A DNA stretch of 19,914 bases, taken from an uncultured Eubacterium sp. (GTDB taxonomy: Bacteria; Bacillota; Clostridia; Lachnospirales; Lachnospiraceae). Each line of letters begins with the position of its first letter. The first letter of the stretch is position 1. The notes under the pieces are model-generated. The model was given only the letters and a program-made list of their open reading frames with translations, was not told the origin of the DNA and searched no databases. The translations under genes were made by a program, and so were the position numbers. This document shows positions 7,983-13,355 of the stretch, in pieces. The stretch covers positions 1 to 19,914 of the forward strand of contig CAMODP010000011.1 in the NCBI GenBank assembly GCA_946611445.1. The letters run 5' to 3'.

Positions 7983-9030
7983 TTCCAGTCCCTCTCTGTG
8001 CTGCTTCGCCTGCCTGTGCTGCAGGCAGCTCCCTGACAGTCTCTCCTTCCAGCAGGCGCCCGTGGACGACGATGTGCTCCGGCAGTGCGGTCCGCGGGTT
8101 TTCGATCCGCTCGATCAGCTTCTCTGCCGCGAGTCTGCCGATCTCCTCCGTGTTCTGCTCCCATGTCGTGATGCGGGGGCTGACCACCTTTGCCATGTGG
8201 ATACCGTCGTAGCCGACGACGGAAATATCCTCCGGGATCCGCAGACCGGCGTCGCGAATTGCCCTGACACCGCCGATATAGGCGTAATCATCTGAAAAGA
8301 AAATGCAGTCCGGCCGTTCCGGAAGCGCCAGCATTTTTTCCGTCGCTTCATAGCAGCTGGCCGGCTCATGGTATTCACAGGCACCCATGTATGCGTCCGG
8401 CACCTGAATGCCCAGCTCCTCGCAGGCCTTGTAGAAGCCGGCCACCCGGCTCTCGGTCACAGAGGTCGGATTGCCGTGGATATAGGCGATCCGCCGATGG
8501 CCTTTTCCGTATACGAAGCGGACCAGCGTCATCATCCCGTCGACATTGTCTGATAAAATGGCAGTGCGGTTGTGATACGCATGGTCGATCGTCACCACAG
8601 GCAGGCCGGAGTGGGCAAGCTCCCGGACCAGCGGATCCTGAAAATCCGCGCAGACGATAACGACACCGTCAACGCCGCGGTACTTGGCGTGCTGCAGGTA
8701 ATCCCTGCCCATCAGGCCGACATTGCTGTTGATAAAGCAAATATCGTATCCCCTCTTCTCCGACTCAATGCGGAAAAAATTCAGGGTAGATGCAAAATAT
8801 TCATGCATAAAGCCGCTGTTCTGCAGATCAACAAAAAGAATTCCCAGATTATAGGTTCTGTTTGTCTTCAGTGCCCTGGCTGCGGAGTTCGCCGTATAAC
8901 CGAGCTCCTTCGCGGCATTCAAAACGCGCTCCCTGGTTGCCTCGCTGATATCCTGCTGTCCGTTCAGTGCTTTGCTGACAGTGGCAACGGAGACCCCGCA
9001 GCGCAGCGCTATATCCTTCATAGAGACCAT
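7972..9030 (-). CDS. LacI-family transcriptional regulator
   Basis: This 352-residue repressor has an N-terminal helix-turn-helix (MVSMKDIALRCGVSVATVSK, 1-20), the hinge region GYTANSAARALKTNRTYNLG, and a periplasmic-binding-protein-like sensor domain ending with ISVVGYDG and PRITTWEQN motifs. I chose the ATG at 9030 because AAAGGGG lies just upstream; a GTG five codons earlier is in frame but lacks a ribosome site. As the first gene of the sugar operon it should repress the operon until an imported sugar or breakdown product binds. A palindrome centred on CG lies between the predicted transcription start and this gene, which fits autoregulation. The C-terminal tail (about 15 Ala/Gly/Gln-rich residues) extends past the usual family end and overlaps the next gene. 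Confidence 0.93.
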   Translation of the reverse strand: MVSMKDIALRCGVSVATVSKALNGQQDISEATRERVLNAAKELGYTANSAARALKTNRTYNLGILFVDLQNSGFMHEYFASTLNFFRIESEKRGYDICFINSNVGLMGRDYLQHAKYRGVDGVVIVCADFQDPLVRELAHSGLPVVTIDHAYHNRTAILSDNVDGMMTLVRFVYGKGHRRIAYIHGNPTSVTESRVAGFYKACEELGIQVPDAYMGACEYHEPASCYEATEKMLALPERPDCIFFSDDYAYIGGVRAIRDAGLRIPEDISVVGYDGIHMAKVVSPRITTWEQNTEEIGRLAAEKLIERIENPRTALPEHIVVHGRLLEGETVRELPAAQAGEAAQRGTGNDA

Positions 9031-9080
9031 ATATCCCCTTTCCACGGTCAGGAAACCGAGCCGCTGCCAATCTGCGAACT

Positions 9081-9090
9081 TAAACGTTTA
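9081..9090. promoter_or_regulatory. Candidate LacI-type operator
   Basis: TAAACGTTTA is a perfect 10-bp palindrome with the central CG typical of LacI/CcpA-family operators. It lies about 3-12 nt downstream of the predicted start of transcription, where bound repressor would block the operon promoter. The identity of the bound protein (the adjacent LacI-family regulator or CcpA) is inference. Confidence 0.6.
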
Positions 9091-9099
9091 CGTGCTTTA

Positions 9100-9128
9100 A
9101 GAATAGCGCATATTTGTCCTGTTTTCAA
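9100..9128 (-). promoter_or_regulatory. Sigma-A promoter of the sugar operon
   Basis: On the minus strand, TTGAAA (9123-9128) is followed after exactly 17 nt by TATTCT (9100-9105). This predicts a start near 9093 and a 5' leader of about 60 nt before the regulator ATG. It is the best promoter match upstream of the operon. Confidence 0.65.
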
Positions 9129-9315
9129 GCATAATCTGATAATTGAACTCTTTTTGTGACAAAACGCCAATTTACAATATGCTTGTTTGTGGCAATTACA
9201 CAATCGGGCCCGCGCCGCCTTCCGAACGACGAAAAAAACGGACGAAAATACCCGGACACAGACAGGATTTCGAAAAAAGCCGTTATTCTGGCCGCTGAGA
9301 GGGCGAAAAATGCAG

Positions 9316-9347
9316 AAAAAAACCCCGTATCGTAATCGATTACGGGG
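9316..9347 (-). terminator. Intrinsic terminator of the first nudC gene
   Basis: Reading the minus strand, CCCCGTA and TACGGGG form a 7-bp GC-rich stem followed by a run of seven T (9316-9322). It lies about 30 nt after the nudC stop. The loop contains most of the 14-bp perfect palindrome CGTAATCGATTACG (9331-9344), so an alternative fold is possible. About 170 nt between this element and the operon promoter (9130-9315) hold no gene that I can support. Confidence 0.8.
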
Positions 9348-9378
9348 CTCTGAGAATAAATTGTATGGGGTTATACGT

Positions 9379-10308
9379 CTATACCTCGAGATGGCTGCGG
9401 AAGTCCTCCCCATACCGGAAGTACGCAATCATCTCATTGGTCAGTGAAACCCCGTTGTAGGGCTTGTGAATCTCCTCCCGGGTGAGCCAGACGGCTTCCG
9501 CGACCTCATCTGTGTCATGTACGGCAATTTCATCGCTGCCCTCTATATCGCAGATCACGCCGAACAGCAGGTTGGAGGCGAAGCCCCAGGGCTGGGACTT
9601 GTAATACCGGATATTCGCGGCTTTCAGGCCGGCTTCTTCCATGACTTCGCGACGGACGGTGTCTTCGATCGTCTCGCCGATCTCGCAGAAGCCCGCGATC
9701 AGAGCCGTGCCTGCGTATCCGTCTTCTTCGCGGCCCCTGTACCGGATCATGAGCAGGCGGTCATTGTGGATCACCGCGATGATCACTGCCGGCAGAACGC
9801 GCGGAAAGACCATATATCCGCAGGATGTGCAGCGGACACAGCGGATCTTCGGGTGCACGGACATGGGCGCGCCGCAGCGGCCGCAGCGCCTGTTGTCATT
9901 ATACCAGGAGGACAGCTGGAATGACGTCTCGGCTCCGAAAAACACATTTTTGGGCAGCGGCCTGTTTTCAAACGAAAACGGCAGGAACTCCATGCCTGTG
10001 AAAGAAAAGTCAGGCGTGTCCGGCCCCTCATAGATGAAACTGTAATAGCTGGTGCCGCTGACTGTGAACAGATAGACCAGGCGGCCGCCGTTTTCCGCGG
10101 TCTTTCGCACCGCCTCATCGTCATCCGGGTCCAGCCAGTATTTCCTGAACAGGACCGCCTCAGGCAGTTCCATGGAACCATCCTCATGGAGCCGCATCAG
10201 GAGATTCCTTCCCCCGTTCTCGAAGACGGCGGCGAAATCCCCCTCCTGCGGAGCTGTATTGCGGTACTCTGTAGAAAAAACGGCATTGTTCTCTAATTCC
10301 TGAATCAT
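9379..10308 (-). CDS. nudC: NudC-type NAD(+)/NADH pyrophosphatase (first paralogue)
   Basis: This 309-residue Nudix hydrolase is expected to split NADH into NMNH and AMP, and family members can also remove NAD caps from RNA. It has the three-part NudC layout: a variable N-terminal domain (about 1-135), a zinc ribbon with Cys142/Cys145 and Cys160/Cys163, and the Nudix domain. The Nudix box runs from Gly206 to Leu228 and contains every invariant residue (Gly206, Glu212, Arg220-Glu221, Glu224-Glu225, Gly227). SQPWGF (238-243) is the NADH-specific motif downstream of the box, with Gly in place of the more usual Pro. The ATG at 10308 follows a GGAG site 8 nt upstream. It appears to be monocistronic with its own terminator. 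A second nudC lies at the right end of the window. Confidence 0.92.
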   Translation of the reverse strand: MIQELENNAVFSTEYRNTAPQEGDFAAVFENGGRNLLMRLHEDGSMELPEAVLFRKYWLDPDDDEAVRKTAENGGRLVYLFTVSGTSYYSFIYEGPDTPDFSFTGMEFLPFSFENRPLPKNVFFGAETSFQLSSWYNDNRRCGRCGAPMSVHPKIRCVRCTSCGYMVFPRVLPAVIIAVIHNDRLLMIRYRGREEDGYAGTALIAGFCEIGETIEDTVRREVMEEAGLKAANIRYYKSQPWGFASNLLFGVICDIEGSDEIAVHDTDEVAEAVWLTREEIHKPYNGVSLTNEMIAYFRYGEDFRSHLEV

Positions 10309-10721
10309 GTTACGGACTCCTTTTTTGAAAGCCGGTATCTGACCGGCCTGTCACGCTCCGGCAGAATACGGAGTCTGCCGTATGCAAACTGCTGACTGTC
10401 CAGAACTATATGGAATTTGGATAGAACAGCCCCTTACAAGCAAGCTTGACAGTTCTGTTTTTTCAAAATCCGCATGGGTCTGAAGAGTTACGCATACTGT
10501 ATCATACCCGCAGGAAAAATGCATCCGCCTTCAGAAACTGCCGGATAGATTTTTGGCCCCGCTTATGTTAGAATATTCTGTAAAGAATCATCTGTTTGCT
10601 GAAGTTCTGATATAACAGCGTCCTTTTTTGCGCAACTGCCCAGATACTAAACACCCCGCATTGATAAAAAAGGGGTTTCGGAAATATTTATTTTGTTTTT
10701 TGCAGAAAGGAGCAGCTTGAG
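10309..10721. other. 413-bp spacer between divergent nudC and ald, rich in inverted repeats
   Basis: No convincing gene lies here. Next to nudC are short inverted repeats: GCCGGT/ACCGGC (10331-10347), GGCAGA/TCTGCC (10360-10379) and ATACGG/CCGTAT (10366-10383). The last two overlap, so they are alternative folds. CAGAACT (10401-10407) can pair with AGTTCTG (10451-10457), which is followed by six T, but the loop is long. AGAATATTCT at 10570-10579 is a perfect palindrome. The half nearest ald carries two extended -10 candidates, given separately. No promoter for nudC stands out. Confidence 0.5.
10566..10616 (+). promoter_or_regulatory. Candidate extended -10 promoters for ald
   Basis: Two plus-strand sites match TGn-TAnAAT: TG-T-TAGAAT (10566-10574) and TG-A-TATAAC (10608-10616). 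Neither has a good -35 box, as expected of extended -10 promoters. The second would give a leader of about 100 nt before the GTG start of ald. Confidence 0.35.
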
Positions 10722-11462
10722 GTGAAGGTAGGATGTGTGAGAGAAATCAAAAACAACGAATTCCGCGTAGGACTGACGCCGGACAACGTAAAAAGCTATG
10801 CCGCGGCCGGTCATGAGGTGCTGATCGAAGCCGGCGCCGGTCTTGGTTCAGGTTTTGCCGACGCGGAATACACAGCCGCAGGCGCCAATGCCTGCAAAAT
10901 CGCCGTCGGCATGGGGGCGGATGTCACGATCATCGACATCAGTCTCCGGCGTCTGGAATATCTGGATGAGCTGTACGGTTCCCGGATTCAGACCCTTGTA
11001 TCCAACGATGCCAACATCGAACGCGCCGTCCGGGACGCAGACCTGGTGGTGGGGAGCGTGCTGATCCCCGGCGCAGCCGCACCGAAGCTGTTTAAAAAAG
11101 CCTACCTGAAGGAAATGCGGCCGGGCGCTGTCTTTGTAGACGTCGCCATTGATCAGGGAGGCTGCGGTGAGTCATCGCATGTCACTTCCCATGATGACCC
11201 GATCTTTATCGAAGACGGTATCGTTCACTATTGCGTGGGGAACATGCCGGGAGCCGTTCCGCGCACCTCCACCATCGCGCTCACAAACGCCACGATCCGC
11301 TATGGCCTGCAGATCGCGGAAGCCGGCCTCGAGGATGCCTGCCGCCGGAATGACGTGATCTACTCAGCCATCAACACCTATGACGGCAAGATCACCTATC
11401 CCGGCGTGGCGGAATGCTATCCGGAATGGGAAAGCGCTGACATACGGGACCTGATCGGCTGA
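10722..11462 (+). CDS. ald: Alanine dehydrogenase with large internal in-frame deletion
   Basis: The gene starts with GTG (10722) after a clear AAAGGAG site and encodes 246 residues, against about 370 in intact alanine dehydrogenases, which convert L-alanine and NAD+ to pyruvate, ammonia and NADH. Residues 1 to about 54 match the normal N-terminus (VGCVREIKNNEFRVGLTP through EYTAAGA). The next residues, NACKIAVGMGADVTIID, belong about 125 positions further on in the family. The rest is normal to the C-terminus (DVAIDQGG, NMPGAVPRTST, NATIRYGLQIAE). The missing part should hold the catalytic Lys and His (about 75 and 96 in characterised enzymes) and the GxGxxG nucleotide loop, so the product cannot be an active dehydrogenase. 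The reading frame, ribosome site and both flanks are intact, so the deletion is recent, or the product has another use, or the assembly is wrong here. Confidence 0.85.
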   Translation: MKVGCVREIKNNEFRVGLTPDNVKSYAAAGHEVLIEAGAGLGSGFADAEYTAAGANACKIAVGMGADVTIIDISLRRLEYLDELYGSRIQTLVSNDANIERAVRDADLVVGSVLIPGAAAPKLFKKAYLKEMRPGAVFVDVAIDQGGCGESSHVTSHDDPIFIEDGIVHYCVGNMPGAVPRTSTIALTNATIRYGLQIAEAGLEDACRRNDVIYSAINTYDGKITYPGVAECYPEWESADIRDLIG

Positions 11463-11496
11463 CAGGTGACACGGGACGGAGACAGCGGAAACAGCG

Positions 11497-11523
11497 GGAG
11501 ACAGGGGTCTGACCCCTGTCTCC
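11497..11523. terminator. Terminator-like hairpin between convergent ald and Cys-rich protein genes
   Basis: A perfect 12-bp inverted repeat, GGAGACAGGGGT and ACCCCTGTCTCC, has a 3-nt loop. It lies between two convergent genes (stops at 11462 and 11534). Only three T follow on the plus strand and there is no clear T-run on the other, so termination efficiency is uncertain. The upstream flank carries imperfect copies of GGAGACAG (around 11478-11504). Confidence 0.65.
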
Positions 11524-11533
11524 TTTGCCGGCT

Positions 11534-11803
11534 CTACGCTGTCTTCTTCTCTTCGCGCCGCTTCTTCTGGCTTTCTTTCACAGCCATCAGGTGCTCATAC
11601 ATCTCTTCGCCGACGCAGTCTTTCGCGTATGGACACCACTGGACGCAGTTCAAAGTGTCGTTGTAGATTTTAAATCCGCAGTGTTCGCAGACAGCGTCCA
11701 CATCGATTGAGAAGATTTCTATCTCATGCCCGCACCGGGGACATGTCTTTTCCATGATCTGCACGCCTTTATTTCCCTGACATCCTGACATTACCGTTGA
11801 CAT
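11534..11803 (-). CDS. Small cysteine-rich zinc-ribbon protein, function unknown
   Basis: This encodes 89 residues. The ATG at 11803 is preceded by AGGAGG 8 nt upstream, which favours it over the internal Met17. Cys21/Cys24 (CPRCGHEIE) and Cys39/Cys42 (CEHCGFKI) form a clear zinc ribbon. A second cluster, Cys53, Cys57 and Cys63 (NCVQWCPYAKDC), could bind another metal or an Fe-S cluster. The C-terminus is a highly charged helix rich in Lys, Arg and Glu. I have a general memory of similar small proteins in anaerobic Clostridia, but know of no assigned function. It is the second gene after the Fe-S protein gene (67-nt gap, same strand), so a joint redox or metal role is inferred. Confidence 0.8.
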   Translation of the reverse strand: MSTVMSGCQGNKGVQIMEKTCPRCGHEIEIFSIDVDAVCEHCGFKIYNDTLNCVQWCPYAKDCVGEEMYEHLMAVKESQKKRREEKKTA

Positions 11804-11870
11804 TTCAGCTGCCTCCTTTTATCTTCATCCGATACGCTGTGTTTTGTTTATATGCTTTTTCACTGGTTCT

Positions 11871-12524
11871 TCAGTCTCTGATTCTGCCGTCGGTCCCGAT
11901 CGTCACCACCTGCCACGGGATGAATTTCCCGCTTTCCTGCAGAGCGTTTTTGGCGGCGAATTCCAGGCCGCCGCAGCACGGCACTTCCATGCGGACAATT
12001 GTGACAGACCTGATGTCATTTTCCCGGATGATTTCCGTCAGCTTTTCGCTGTAATCAACAGGATCAAGCTTCGGGCAGCCGACCAGTGTGACTTTCCCGC
12101 GGATAAAATCCCGGTGAAAAGCAGCGTACGCATATGCCGTGCAGTCTGCCGCGATCAGCAGCTTCGCGCCGTCAAAATACGGTGCCTTTACCGGGGCGAG
12201 TCTGATCTGTACCGGCCAGTTTCCCAGCCTGCCCGCCGCCACCTCCGACGGTGTATCCGGCCGCGCTTCAAAGGCGTTCTGCCCGGCGGAAGCCCGGCTC
12301 TTCTTCACAGCCTCTTCGTCGTATTCCGGTGCCTCGCGTTCCTCGAAGGAAATGGCGCCTGCAGGGCATTCCGGCAGACAGTCTCCGAGACCGTCGCAGA
12401 AGTTTTCTCTTTCCAGCTTTGCCTTACCGTCTTTCATTTCGATGGCTCCCTCGTGACAGGCCTTTGCGCACAGCCCGCAGCCATTGCACTTTTCTTCGTC
12501 TATGCGGATGATTTTCCGGATCAT
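11871..12524 (-). CDS. 4Fe-4S ferredoxin-type protein with conserved C-terminal domain
   Basis: This encodes 217 residues from the ATG at 12524 (GAGAGGG just upstream); an upstream in-frame extension of 17 codons has no ribosome site. The N-terminal ferredoxin fold has one complete motif, Cys13-x2-Cys16-x2-Cys19-x3-Cys23. The second motif is Cys43-x5-Cys49-x3-Cys53-Pro, in which the expected middle Cys is Leu46, so the second cluster may be 3Fe-4S or absent. After an acidic linker (about 60-100) comes a domain of about 115 residues with LLIAADCTAYAYAAFH, VGCPKLDP and RMEVPCCGG, containing Cys128, Cys150, Cys183 and Cys184. I recognise this as a family of anaerobes often found near Crp/Fnr regulators and hybrid-cluster-protein genes, but its reaction is unknown to me. 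It is divergent from such a regulator here. Confidence 0.85.
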   Translation of the reverse strand: MIRKIIRIDEEKCNGCGLCAKACHEGAIEMKDGKAKLERENFCDGLGDCLPECPAGAISFEEREAPEYDEEAVKKSRASAGQNAFEARPDTPSEVAAGRLGNWPVQIRLAPVKAPYFDGAKLLIAADCTAYAYAAFHRDFIRGKVTLVGCPKLDPVDYSEKLTEIIRENDIRSVTIVRMEVPCCGGLEFAAKNALQESGKFIPWQVVTIGTDGRIRD

Positions 12525-12592
12525 ATCGTTCCCTCTCTTCTCTCTGACGGTTTCGCGCAATGCTTCAGGCGGCATCGCGTTACGCTGTTATC

Positions 12593-12620
12593 TTGCTTTC
12601 TGTGTTCAATATAGTATAAT
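12593..12620 (+). promoter_or_regulatory. Promoter of the Crp/Fnr-family regulator gene
   Basis: TTGCTT (12593-12598) and a perfect TATAAT (12615-12620) are spaced by 16 nt on the plus strand, giving a start near 12627. The -10 box overlaps that of the divergent promoter by 5 bp. Confidence 0.65.
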
Positions 12621-12643
12621 ACAGACAGTTAGTATGTTGTAAA
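12616..12643 (-). promoter_or_regulatory. Divergent promoter of the Fe-S protein operon
   Basis: On the minus strand, TTTACA (12638-12643) and TATTAT (12616-12621) are 16 nt apart. The -35 box lies inside the palindrome at 12634-12651, so a protein bound there would compete with RNA polymerase. The leader to the ATG at 12524 is about 85 nt. Confidence 0.55.
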
Positions 12644-12660
12644 TCCAACATTTGTACAAA
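12634..12660. promoter_or_regulatory. Two palindromes, candidate regulator-binding sites
   Basis: ATGTTG-N6-CAACAT (12634-12651) is a perfect inverted repeat with the spacing usual for Crp/Fnr-family operators. It is joined directly to TTTGTACAAA (12651-12660), a perfect 10-bp palindrome. Both lie downstream of the regulator promoter and on or just upstream of the divergent -35 box. This suggests autorepression together with control of the Fe-S operon. Confidence 0.6.
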
Positions 12661-12680
12661 CAGTGATAAAGGGGAACGCA

Positions 12681-13355
12681 ATGACACTCTCAGAACCGCA
12701 GACTGAAATACTGACTGCTTCGGCTTTGTTTTCGGGCATAAAAAAAGAAGACGCGCTGTCCATGATGCACTGCCTGGGGGCAGAGCGGAAACGCGCCTTC
12801 AAAGGCGAGTACATTTTTATGGAAGGGGATCCCGCCGGCAGGATAGGTCTCGTCCTGACAGGTTCTGTGCGGATCCTGCGGGACAGTCTCGACGGCAGCC
12901 GGTCGATTCTCTCTGTCGCGGGGCCTGGCAGTCTCTTTGCGGAAGCAATTGCCTGCGCGGGCGTGCAGGAGATGCCGGTGAGCGTCGAGGCGCAGGAAGA
13001 TACAGACCTGCTGCTGCTCAATGTCTCAAAAATACTGACGACCTGTTCCAACTCCTGCTGCTTCCACCAGTCGCTCATCCGTAACCTGCTGATGGTCGTC
13101 GCGAAGAAAAACCTGCTGATGAACCGGAAGCTGCGGATCCTCGCTCACAAAACAACGCGGGAAAAGCTCCTGGCTTATCTGGAGGAGCAGGCCGGGGCCA
13201 GCCGCTCACGGTCTTTTTACATACCGCTTGACCGGCAGGCCCTCGCCGACTATCTCGGCGTGGAGCGAAGCGCCATGTCTGCGGAGCTCGGGAAGCTGCA
13301 GCGGGAGGGTATATTGTCAACCCGGAAAAACTATTTCGAGCTGCATCACGGGTAA
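12681..13355 (+). CDS. Crp/Fnr-family transcriptional regulator
   Basis: This 224-residue regulator starts at the ATG at 12681, 6 nt after AAAGGGG; a GTG six codons earlier would place the ribosome site inside the gene. Residues about 20-120 form the cyclic-nucleotide-binding-like beta barrel (FMEGDPAGRIGLVLTGSVRI), followed by the long dimerisation helix and a winged helix-turn-helix (IPLDRQALADYLGVERSAMS, about 178-197). An Fnr-type N-terminal Cys cluster is absent. There are cysteines in TTCSNSCCFHQS at the start of the dimerisation helix, which could sense redox state or bind metal; this is inference. It probably controls the divergent Fe-S and Cys-rich protein genes. Relatives in Clostridia are linked to nitrosative or oxidative stress genes such as hcp, but no hcp is in this window. 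Its 3' end overlaps the convergent lipoprotein gene by 10 nt. Confidence 0.92.
   Translation: MTLSEPQTEILTASALFSGIKKEDALSMMHCLGAERKRAFKGEYIFMEGDPAGRIGLVLTGSVRILRDSLDGSRSILSVAGPGSLFAEAIACAGVQEMPVSVEAQEDTDLLLLNVSKILTTCSNSCCFHQSLIRNLLMVVAKKNLLMNRKLRILAHKTTREKLLAYLEEQAGASRSRSFYIPLDRQALADYLGVERSAMSAELGKLQREGILSTRKNYFELHHG

Noticed and set aside
1..9130. A missing ATP-binding subunit as evidence of a broken transporter
   Set aside because: CUT1 operons in Firmicutes normally lack the ATPase gene and use a shared MsmX-type ATPase encoded elsewhere.
10401..10463. A possible T-box or other riboswitch terminator upstream of ald
   Set aside because: The arms (CAGAACT/AGTTCTG) are short with a loop of over 40 nt, no T-box or other conserved riboswitch core was seen, and nothing upstream on the plus strand needs terminating.
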